Source of the DNA: Pseudogulbenkiania sp. | GTDB taxonomy: Bacteria > Pseudomonadota > Gammaproteobacteria > Burkholderiales > Chromobacteriaceae | Assembly: GCA_018260425.1 (NCBI GenBank) | Contig: JAGLBD010000011.1 | Location: 1 to 64,000, forward strand | Length of the DNA stretch: 64,000 bases | Reading direction: 5' to 3' | In this document: positions 30,418-38,654 of the stretch, in pieces | Layout of the letters: each line of letters begins with the position of its first letter | Numbering within the stretch: position 1 is the stretch's first letter | Position numbers and translations under genes: made by a program | Notes under the pieces: generated by a model | What the model was told of the DNA's origin: nothing | The model's input: only the letters and a program-made list of their open reading frames with translations | Databases searched by the model: none

Positions 30418-30600
30418 AAAAAAAAGCGGGCCGCCCAAGGCGACCCGACAAGCTTGCTAATGAGAGATAAGGAAACGACAGGAAAAACTGGCAGTTGCAC
30501 AAAACATGCCTGTGCAGGGCTTTACCTTGCGGCAACAGGATTGTCCAGATCCTGCATCGCCTTGCACACTGACACTTTATCCAGAGTGCATTGCTATAGT
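30418..30600 (-). ncRNA. Candidate small RNA unit B; 5' end approximate
   Basis: Minus strand: hairpin CAGGAT-CTGGACA-ATCCTG, GTTTCCTTATCTCT core, terminator GGGTCGCC-TTGG-GCGGCCC then 8 T; 48-bp identity with unit C. Confidence 0.7.
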
Positions 30601-30688
30601 ATGTAGAGCGATACGCTAATTGTTAATATTTGTCTTTATGTGATGGTAACGCAGGGAATGAATGGCGCACTGGCCTGACGCGGCGGGC

Positions 30689-30870
30689 AAAAAAAAGCGG
30701 GCCGCAGTGGCGACCCGACAAGCTTGCTAATGAGAGATAAGGAAACGACAGGAAAACTAGCAGTTGCATTGCAACGAAACGGTTCCGGAGAACCGGGGTT
30801 GTCCAGACCCCTGCGCCTCGTTACGTTTCTACTCTAGTGCACAATGATTGCCATTCTGTGTAGCGCGGTT
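30689..30870 (-). ncRNA. Candidate small RNA unit C; 5' end approximate
   Basis: Minus strand: hairpin GGGGT-CTGGACA-ACCCC with the same loop as unit B, GTTTCCTTATCTCT core, terminator GGGTCGC-CACT-GCGGCCC then 8 T. Confidence 0.7.
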
Positions 30871-30944
30871 TATTACATGTTAATAATTGTTACGTCTTAT
30901 CGGTATCGCTAACAGAATGACGTGGATATTGATCAAATTAATTG

Positions 30945-30973
30945 TTGACAGTTTATCGATGATTGTTTACTAT
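30945..30973 (+). promoter_or_regulatory. Promoter of tRNA-fMet
   Basis: TTGACA, 17-bp spacer, TACTAT. Confidence 0.8.
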
Positions 30974-31018
30974 TCACTCCTCACTTGAACAGAAGTGTTC
31001 AAGACGTCAAGTTTCTGG

Positions 31019-31228
<210 letters not shown>

Positions 31229-31589
31229 TCCGGCGGACTAGTGAATTTTCTTGAGCGTGGCGATAGGAGTGAAGTCGCTCTGGTCCATGGCATCCAGTTC
31301 CTGGATCAGTTTGGCTTGCGTAACCTTCTCCGGCTTATCCAGCGTAGCGGTAATCCCCCTATGCTTAGCTGTCGGCTAAAGTAGAGGCAATCTGGCTGTA
31401 TGCCAGTTTCTGTTTGATAGCGTCCGTCAAGGTGGTGTAATTTTTTCGGCCAGAACTCCGGTCTGATTGTGGTTTACATCCCCAGTAGCGGGGTGTGATC
31501 GCTCAAGGCTTCGACGGGCTCCACCATCGAATGCTGCGGCATGTAACGACTCTGCAGCTGCCATTCCTCGTTCTGCTCCGTCAGCACCG

Positions 31590-32241
31590 CTCCATGCTCC
31601 CTTCGTCCGGGCTGCTGCGCGTCAATGCCGCTACCCCGGTGTTCAATCATTTGCTAGCACCGCTGCTACCGGCTTTTCAGGCCCGATACCCGCGTATCCG
31701 CCTTGAACTGGTGAGTGGCGATTCCATCGTCGATCTGATCGAGGAACGCGCGACGTCGCGATACGGGTGGGGGCGCTGCAGGATTCCACCCTCAGCGCCC
31801 GGCTGCTGTGCCAAAGCCGTTTGCGGTTGTTTGCAGCGTTGCGGCTAATCCGACACAGTGGACGCGTTGACCGCACCCAGCTTGCTGGGCTTTACCCAGT
31901 CTGCGTCGTTGAACATCTGGCCGTTACGCCATGCAGGCGGCGACGGCTACCCGGTGCAGACGGCAATCAGCACGTCTAATGGCGAAACGCTACGCCACCT
32001 GGCGCTGAACGGTAGCGGCATCGCCTGCTTGTCGGATTTTCTGACAGCCGAGGACCTCCGGGCAGGGCGGCTGGTGGAGGTGTTGCCGGCGCAGACGCTG
32101 GACTGGCAACAGCCAATCTGGGCGGTGTATTACCGGCAGGGTTTTCTGGCAGCGCGTGTATCGCACTTTGTCGCTTTTCTGGCCGAGCACTTGCAGCAAC
32201 TTGGCACGGATGGGGAGCCGGGCAAGAGCTCCTTGAAGTAA
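31590..32241 (+). pseudogene. LysR-family regulator remnant (substrate-binding domain, frameshifted, HTH missing)
   Basis: Three frames together give SSGLLRVNAATPVFNHLLAPLLPAFQARYPRIRLELVSGDSIVDLIEE ... LQDSTLSARLLCQSRLRLFAA ... LNGSGIACLSDFLTAEDLRAGRLVEVLP. Confidence 0.85.
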
Positions 32242-32432
32242 AGGTGCGGGTGGCCAGGGTAGCGGACGGGCCCGTGGCCTGAGTGCATCGTAGTGTCGCA
32301 TGCAGCGCTTCAGTTATCTGAGCGTGGCTGTAGCGCACGAAAGCAATGACATGCCACGAGCTATCAGTTGTGGCTGCCGCAAGAACCGAGTACGAGAGGA
32401 CTCCTTCCGCATGCTCCTCCTCGACCAGACGA

Positions 32433-33770
32433 TCAGCTCAGCCCGGCGGCCAGCCTGGCACGCTGCCGTCGTATGCCGTCAAAAATGGCCTGTGCCAATT
32501 CCGCCGGAAAATCTGCCGGCAGTTTTTGCTCAACGTCTTCCAGTACCTTGCCCGTGCAATCTATCAGCTCGTTCAGCAGTGTCTTGGCCCATGCCTCGGT
32601 CAGGCCGCTGCTGCGCGCTTGCGCTAGCCAGTGGCGCGGCTGGATGCGGTCGATCAGGTAGTGGTTGTTTTGCCCTCGTACAGCCATGGCCAGCTTGGCT
32701 TTTTGTGGCGCCACCTTGCCGGCTCCATGGCCGATGACGGGGTGGGCGGACAAGATGTCGTATAGCGGTGTTGCCCGGTAACGGCCACTTGGCAGATGGA
32801 ACAGGCTGAAATTCTTGGCGTGGCCGTCGGTAGCAGCCAGCAACCAGAACACCACTTGGGCCTTGAAGAACTGCTGGCGGTCAGTTTCGCTGTTTTCCGA
32901 GCCGGCCAGAATATCCAGGATGCGCGCCATGCCCGGGCCGCCATCGCTCTGGTACTTGAGGTGGGGGGGGGTGCCGGTAGCCTGGCAGAAGTCTTCTTGC
33001 GGCAGGCGCATCAGCCAGCTGCCGTCTGCGGCTAGCCGACGGTCAAAGCGTTCGACCACCAGCACTTTCTGCTGTTCAAAGCGGGCAATGTCGCAGCGGG
33101 CGACTGGCAGGCCGAATGCGGCGACCAGTTGCGCGCAGAGCCATTCGTTTTCTACCGAGCTGCGCATATCGGCTTGCATGCCACCTACCAGCCCCATAGG
33201 CAGTTTCAGGATATGGGTGGTGGGCGTACTGCCCAGCGGGCGCTGCCAGCGTCCATCGTGGTATAGCAAGGCAGTTTTTTCTTGCGCACCGGCAATGGAT
33301 AGACGCAGGTCGGCATCATATGCCAGTTGGCCGGGTGCGCCTGCTTGCACCGTTTGTTGCAGCAAGCTGGCGATGTCTGCTTCTGTCAGCGCTTCCCCGT
33401 GAATACTGTGCAAGTCTTGCGGCGTTTCGTCGGGTGGCAATAGTTGCAGCGCGCCGACGCAGTCGCGCCCTAGTGCGGCTAGCAGGGTAAACGCAGCGCT
33501 GTCGCTCAGCCGGTAGCGCTGCGCCAGGCGGCGGCGGATGCTGTCGCTATCGGGTAGCAGGTTATCGAAATAGGCGCTGACCACTGCACCGCGATATGCG
33601 GCATTACCGGGTAAAAACGGCAGTGACAGCGACAGTGGCCGTGCTTGCGGGTGATGAAGCCAGCTATCGTGGTAAGTGAAGGTTTCGCCGCTACGGGTGA
33701 GCGCCCATTCGCCAACCAGTAAGCCATTCATCCACACATTCAGCTGCTGCCGGTGACTCTTGCGGCCCAT
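32433..33770 (-). CDS. hipA: HipA-type serine/threonine kinase toxin
   Basis: RLSIAGAQEKTALL, THILKLP, VVERFDRR, DGHAKNFSL; follows hipB directly. Confidence 0.92.
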   Translation of the reverse strand: MGRKSHRQQLNVWMNGLLVGEWALTRSGETFTYHDSWLHHPQARPLSLSLPFLPGNAAYRGAVVSAYFDNLLPDSDSIRRRLAQRYRLSDSAAFTLLAALGRDCVGALQLLPPDETPQDLHSIHGEALTEADIASLLQQTVQAGAPGQLAYDADLRLSIAGAQEKTALLYHDGRWQRPLGSTPTTHILKLPMGLVGGMQADMRSSVENEWLCAQLVAAFGLPVARCDIARFEQQKVLVVERFDRRLAADGSWLMRLPQEDFCQATGTPPHLKYQSDGGPGMARILDILAGSENSETDRQQFFKAQVVFWLLAATDGHAKNFSLFHLPSGRYRATPLYDILSAHPVIGHGAGKVAPQKAKLAMAVRGQNNHYLIDRIQPRHWLAQARSSGLTEAWAKTLLNELIDCTGKVLEDVEQKLPADFPAELAQAIFDGIRRQRARLAAGLS

Positions 33771-33771
33771 T

Positions 33772-34038
33772 TCACCACGCCTCATCGCTGATGGTGGTCT
33801 GTTTGTCATCGCGGGTGTGGATCACCAGCTCGGCATCCAGTGCCCGTAGCAGTTTGCTTAGCCGCTCCACGCTGGCTGCGGCCGGGCGGGCTTCCAGCCG
33901 GGCGTAGCTTTGCTGGCTGATGCCCAGCCGTTCGGCCAGCTGTGTCTGGGTCAGCCCGGCGCGCTGGCGCAGGCCGCGCAGCATTGCGGGCAATTGGTCC
34001 GGCGTGATGATGGGGTAGTGCATGGTATCCGGCTCCAT
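33772..34038 (-). CDS. hipB: HipB-type HTH antitoxin
   Basis: 88 aa XRE-type HTH (LRQRAGLTQTQLAERLGISQQSYARLEARP). Confidence 0.9.
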   Translation of the reverse strand: MEPDTMHYPIITPDQLPAMLRGLRQRAGLTQTQLAERLGISQQSYARLEARPAAASVERLSKLLRALDAELVIHTRDDKQTTISDEAW

Positions 34039-34047
34039 ATAGGGTAC

Positions 34048-34116
34048 GTATTACATACTATGTGTTGTAAATTCAGAATACAACTTTTAGGCTGTTAATT
34101 CATTTTACAACGTAAA
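34048..34116. promoter_or_regulatory. Candidate hipBA operator region (three short dyads)
   Basis: GTAT-TAC-ATAC (34048-34058), GTTGTA-N9-TACAAC (34064-34084), TTTAC-AAC-GTAAA (34104-34116) upstream of hipB. Confidence 0.5.
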
Positions 34117-34290
34117 GGGTGTGGAAAATATGGTCGTGGCAGGTTGTCGTAACGAATGGGCTGACCTTGCGAGCTAGCTGTGTGATGTGCCTTGGCCGCC
34201 GGTATGTCGTGTCCGGCGCGCGGTAGCTGCTGGATGAATGGGGGCGGGTGACATTCCGCAGCGAAACCGGCTACCCGACGGTCAAAAAAC

Positions 34291-34323
34291 CTGCAAATTG
34301 CAGAAAAAAAGTGTGACACTTTT
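34291..34323. repeat. Two adjacent odd-length palindromes
   Basis: CTGCAA-A-TTGCAG (34291-34303) and AAAAGTGT-G-ACACTTTT (34307-34323). Confidence 0.85.
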
Positions 34324-34449
34324 CAGGTGCCTGGTCCGCGTGGCATTGGCCGAGCAGGTTCGCGATGGCCTTAGGTAAGTGTCTGTCTTGAAAAGTGATT
34401 CTAGTAGCGGGTGATTCTGCGGCGATGCAGATGATGGCAAAAATTGGCC

Positions 34450-34626
<177 letters not shown>

Positions 34627-34785
34627 CCTCTGCGCCCGGTCCCGCATGCGGATCAAAAGCCTGTTTGGCAAGCTGATAGTGCTTGCAGCCGGTCAGTACC
34701 ATCATGGCAATGGGTAAAACGGCAAATCATAGCGGCCTGGATAGCCTTGTCCCATTGCCACGACCCCTCATCTGAGTCAGCCGCA

Positions 34786-35571
34786 TTATTTGGCACCCTC
34801 GCTCGCCGTGGCCTGCACCAGGTGGGTGACGTCGGCCTGTTGCTGCTGGCGAAGATCCATGACGACACTAGTGGCGATTTTATCCGCCGCCTCCACCAGC
34901 GAGCGATAACTGGCGTTGGGATCGGTGTACAGCGAATCGAAGTCGGGGAAGGTGGTGGTGGGGGGCGTGTAGTGCCAGCCGCTGCCAAACTGTTCCCAAC
35001 CGGTGTCATGGTAACCACGGTAAATCGGTTTTTCGCGGTCATTGCCCAACAGGATAACGGAGGTGACGATCGTCGGAAGGTAGTCGTTATCGTAGCCCCT
35101 CCCCAACCCGGTTGCTACGAAGCCTATTACCGAAGGGGCAACCACCAGCACTGCATCGGCATCGGTTTTGATGTCCTTGAACTGGACGACTGGTATGCCA
35201 TTGGTTTCCACCCACGGTGCATCTTCCACTCGTGTAGTGAATCCCAGGCTAGCGAGACGGTCTGAAATTTTCCGGGAGAGTTGGTTGCACACTTCGGCAT
35301 GCTGCGCATGATAGGTTTTGGCGAGCCGCTCCTGTTTGTCATTGAGATCGGCGATAGCAACCGGAGCGCCAAGCAAGCCAAACGCCATTGCCGGATGCCC
35401 AAAGTTCATCACGGTATACAGTTTGGGTTCGGGAGGGCGAATGATCGCGATGGTTTTGACCTTGGCCATCGCCTGCGGCGTCAGGTCGATTTTCGGTACC
35501 GGGCCAGCACACGCGGCAAGCAGCAGGGGGATGATGATCATGGATGACACTTTTGCGATTCGGTAAAGCAT
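34786..35571 (-). CDS. Putative lipoprotein, function unknown
   Basis: MLYRIAKVSSMIIIPLLLAACAGP signal with LAAC lipobox. Confidence 0.7.
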   Translation of the reverse strand: MLYRIAKVSSMIIIPLLLAACAGPVPKIDLTPQAMAKVKTIAIIRPPEPKLYTVMNFGHPAMAFGLLGAPVAIADLNDKQERLAKTYHAQHAEVCNQLSRKISDRLASLGFTTRVEDAPWVETNGIPVVQFKDIKTDADAVLVVAPSVIGFVATGLGRGYDNDYLPTIVTSVILLGNDREKPIYRGYHDTGWEQFGSGWHYTPPTTTFPDFDSLYTDPNASYRSLVEAADKIATSVVMDLRQQQQADVTHLVQATASEGAK

Positions 35572-35990
35572 GGCGCCTCTCATTTCATTGCTTCGAACAT
35601 AACGATGAATCAACGCTCCCGGTCAGCCAGATTTCATGGCGTGGTCAGCGCAATTGACCAAGTATGTCTTTATCATATCATGGTGTCCTGTGAATACAGG
35701 AGTGATTTGACTCACGGTGTCGAGACGTAGCGTGTCCCGTTCTCTCGGGGCAGGGCTGTTCCGATAAACAAACAGGTGTTTAATCCCTGCCGCCGGTTTG
35801 TCTCGCTATCTCCTTGATGTGCAAAGATGTTTAAGCTGGAAGTATCCATCTTTTAACGAGTGCGCAAATGCAACTGTCCTTTGGTCTGTCTTGGTTGTTT
35901 GCTTTGTCTTCATCTACTGCTGTGCTACCTTTGCGCAATCCCCCTAAGTCAAACCGCTACTCAATAACCGTGGTGCACTCGGGGGGCGAT

Positions 35991-36092
35991 GGAGCATGCA
36001 GCTTGGTAAATCCGCTGCACGGCGATGACAAAATCGTCGGGTGCCAGACACCCCGGCCCATCCTTGATGTGAACAACATAAAGGATATGACG
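35991..36092 (+). promoter_or_regulatory. Structured 5' leader, copy 1
   Basis: TGCAGC/GCTGCA, CGATGA/TCGTCG, GGGTG/CACCC and ATCCTT-N15-AAGGAT (SD-sequestering) stems; near-identical to 36939-37040. Confidence 0.6.
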
Positions 36093-36722
36093 ATGAGAAT
36101 TGCTAAGCTTGCCTTGGCTATTTCGGTGGCGACGTTCAGCCTGAGCGTTTCCGCCAAGACCCAGAACGTGACCCTCGGTTTTGAAAACCTTCCCGGCGCC
36201 CGAGACGGATACAGCGTCAACGATCTGAATCCTGCCTACGGCGGATTGAACTGGAGCGACGCGTTCAGCGTCCTTAAAAGTAGCACGCTGCCAAAGACCG
36301 GCTACGATTATGGCGGCCTGGGAAAATGGGTAGGCTTTACGGCTAACGCTGATCCGGTTTGGTTCGGAACTGACCCGGGCAGACACTTCAACTTCTACGG
36401 TGCCTATCTGGCTTCTGCCTGGCAGCCGAGTGAAACCATTACCGTGACCGGCTTCCTCAACGGGGTGGCCAAGTACACCTCGCTGGTAACGATCACCAAC
36501 AACGCCGATGCTTTGCCGACGCTGTACCAGTTCAACTGGAAAAATGTCGACAAGATCGCGTTCACCCCGCCGGGTGGCGTGAATAAGCACATCGTGTTTG
36601 ATAACATCCAGTTCTCCAACCTGTCCGCTCCGGTGCCCGAACCGGAAACCTATGCGCTGATGGGACTGGGCGTCGTTGCTCTGGCCTTGCGTTTGCGTCG
36701 CGGCAAGGCGCTGGCCGTTTGA
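36093..36722 (+). CDS. PEP-CTERM sorting domain protein, paralog 1
   Basis: Signal peptide; C-terminus VPEPETYALMGLGVVALALRLRRGKALAV. Confidence 0.85.
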   Translation: MRIAKLALAISVATFSLSVSAKTQNVTLGFENLPGARDGYSVNDLNPAYGGLNWSDAFSVLKSSTLPKTGYDYGGLGKWVGFTANADPVWFGTDPGRHFNFYGAYLASAWQPSETITVTGFLNGVAKYTSLVTITNNADALPTLYQFNWKNVDKIAFTPPGGVNKHIVFDNIQFSNLSAPVPEPETYALMGLGVVALALRLRRGKALAV

Positions 36723-36938
36723 CGAACAGCTGCACTACGGCACTGGACAGCCGGCAGAACGTTTCTGCTGGCTGTCTTGGCTTGAAGATCATTGCGTGAT
36801 TCGTTATTGAGTGCGCAAATGCAACTAAGCCATGCCTTAATCCGTGATTTAATTTGTTTAAATCACATGCTGTGATACGGTATTTCGGAACTTCACCACG
36901 ATTAATATCGTTGAAAATCAACAGGGTGAAGATCAGAT

Positions 36939-37040
36939 GGAGCATGCAGCCCGGTTTGCCCGCTGCACGGCGATGACAAAATCGTCGGGTGCCTGACACC
37001 CCGGCCCATCCTTGATGTGGACAACATAAAGGATATGACG
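36939..37040 (+). promoter_or_regulatory. Structured 5' leader, copy 2
   Basis: Same stems as copy 1, conserved spacing to the ATG. Confidence 0.6.
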
Positions 37041-37667
37041 ATGAAATTTACGAAGCTTGCCCTGGTTCTTTCTTTCGCTGCGATCAGCGCTGCTGCCTCT
37101 GCCAGTGTTCAAGACATTACTCTCGATTTTGAAAACCTTCCGGGGGCCAATAATACCTCCCCGATTCATACGGTTGCACCGAATTACGGCGGCCTGCACT
37201 GGAGTAATTCCTTCTCTGTCCTTCAAGCCAGCTACCTTCCGGATACCGGCTATGACCATGGTGCGTTCGGTGATTGGGTCGGGTATTCCGCCAGTGGTAA
37301 TGCTGTCTCGTTTAATTCCGACCCGGGCCAATCCTTCAATTTCTACGGTGTCTACCTTGCGTCGGCCTGGGATGACAGCCAGAACGTCGTGGTGTCCGGT
37401 TTCCTGAATGGTAACCAGATCTATTCCACGACAGTGAATCTCACCAATAACCCGGATGTGCTGCCGAAGCTCTATCAGTTCAACTGGAAGGGCGTCGACA
37501 AGGTCAGCTTCAGCTCGACCAATCATTCCCAGGTTGTCTTCGATAATCTGCAGATTTCTCCGTTGGCAGCCGTTCCGGAACCTGAGACCTATGCCCTGAT
37601 GGGTCTGGGGCTGGTGGCCATGGGGCTGCGCCTGCGTCGCAAGAAATCACTGACCCTCGCTGTTTGA
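37041..37667 (+). CDS. PEP-CTERM sorting domain protein, paralog 2
   Basis: Signal peptide; C-terminus VPEPETYALMGLGLVAMGLRLRRKKSLTLAV. Confidence 0.85.
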   Translation: MKFTKLALVLSFAAISAAASASVQDITLDFENLPGANNTSPIHTVAPNYGGLHWSNSFSVLQASYLPDTGYDHGAFGDWVGYSASGNAVSFNSDPGQSFNFYGVYLASAWDDSQNVVVSGFLNGNQIYSTTVNLTNNPDVLPKLYQFNWKGVDKVSFSSTNHSQVVFDNLQISPLAAVPEPETYALMGLGLVAMGLRLRRKKSLTLAV

Positions 37668-37998
37668 GGTCATCAACCCCTAACCGTCGCCGGCTATGCC
37701 TGCGGCGGTTTTTTCTTTTCTTCTCCTTTTTTTCGTTTCTCCATTTTTTACGGCTGTTCCACATGTGATGTGTTTTAACCACGCATGCCATGCCGTTCTA
37801 CGCCATTTCCTAGTGTTTGCTTGTCGGTGCTTTCCCGGTGACGTCGTCATTTTAAACAATCGGCGCAGCCGGTCTTCGCCTGTCCCAAAGGTCAGGTACG
37901 TTCGAAAAGGGTCTGTCGCATTCTTTGAAATCAGGTGTGGCGTCAGTGGTTTTTCATGATGCTCCGTCAGATCAAATCCGCTTCGCAGGAATACCCTC

Positions 37999-38586
37999 AT
38001 GATCAAACACTTGGCGATGGCCATGCTGTTGGCCGGTGCGACCGGCTCCGTGGCGGCCCGGACAGTGACGGCCGATTTTGAAAACATTCCCGGTGCCCAA
38101 AGCGGTACACCGTTAAATGACCTGAGTCCGGGCTATGCCGGCGTTGCCTGGGATAAGCCGTTTTCCTTGTTGTCGAGTGCTGCGCTAGGTAGCACGCCGG
38201 ACAGTCGTTTCGGCAACTGGGTGCTTTCCAGCACCAGTCATGAAAACTGGATCATGCCGATTCTCCGCAAGGGCTATGCCTTCGACTTGATGGGTGCCGA
38301 TTTTGCCAGTCTGTCCAATGGGGCGCACATTGACATTGTCGGCTACCGTAACGGCTTTCAGGCCTGGAGCCAGTCGGTGACGCTCGGGAGCCGTCCGACC
38401 CATGTTTCCTTTGACTGGAAGGACACGGATGGAGTGGTCATTTACGGCGAGGAGGGGAAGTCGCTGATTCTGGACAACGTGATTCTGGGCGTCAGTCCGG
38501 TGCCCGAACCTGACAACCTGGCCTTGATGGCCGTGGGGCTGGTGGCCTTGCTGTTGAAAGGGAGAAGGCGCGAGCCGCTGGTGTGA
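37999..38586 (+). CDS. Divergent PEP-CTERM-like protein, paralog 3
   Basis: VTADFENIPGAQSGTPLNDLSPGYAGVAW aligns with paralogs 1 and 2; C-terminus VPEPDNLALMAVGLVALLLKGRRREPLV. Confidence 0.75.
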   Translation: MIKHLAMAMLLAGATGSVAARTVTADFENIPGAQSGTPLNDLSPGYAGVAWDKPFSLLSSAALGSTPDSRFGNWVLSSTSHENWIMPILRKGYAFDLMGADFASLSNGAHIDIVGYRNGFQAWSQSVTLGSRPTHVSFDWKDTDGVVIYGEEGKSLILDNVILGVSPVPEPDNLALMAVGLVALLLKGRRREPLV

Positions 38587-38613
38587 GCGGGGCAAGACCC
38601 CTCTGATACCCAA

Positions 38614-38643
38614 AACAGCCCGGGAGAGGATTCCCGGGCTGTT
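38614..38643. terminator. Hairpin between convergent PEP-CTERM-like gene and prlC
   Basis: AACAGCCCGGGA-loop-TCCCGGGCTGTT perfect 12-bp stem. Confidence 0.85.
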
Positions 38644-38654
38644 GTTTTAGTGAT

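Noticed and set aside
29930-30535. 201-aa minus-strand ORF covering the 61-aa gene and sRNA units A/B
   Set aside because: Runs through two intrinsic terminators and RNA hairpins; better explained by the sRNA cluster and the plus-strand small ORF
35991-37040. c-di-GMP-I (GEMM) riboswitch call for the PEP-CTERM leaders
   Set aside because: Superficial resemblance only (ACGGCGA...CAAA...CGGG); the conserved GCAAACC and CGCAAAGCC elements are absent and the first segment differs between copies
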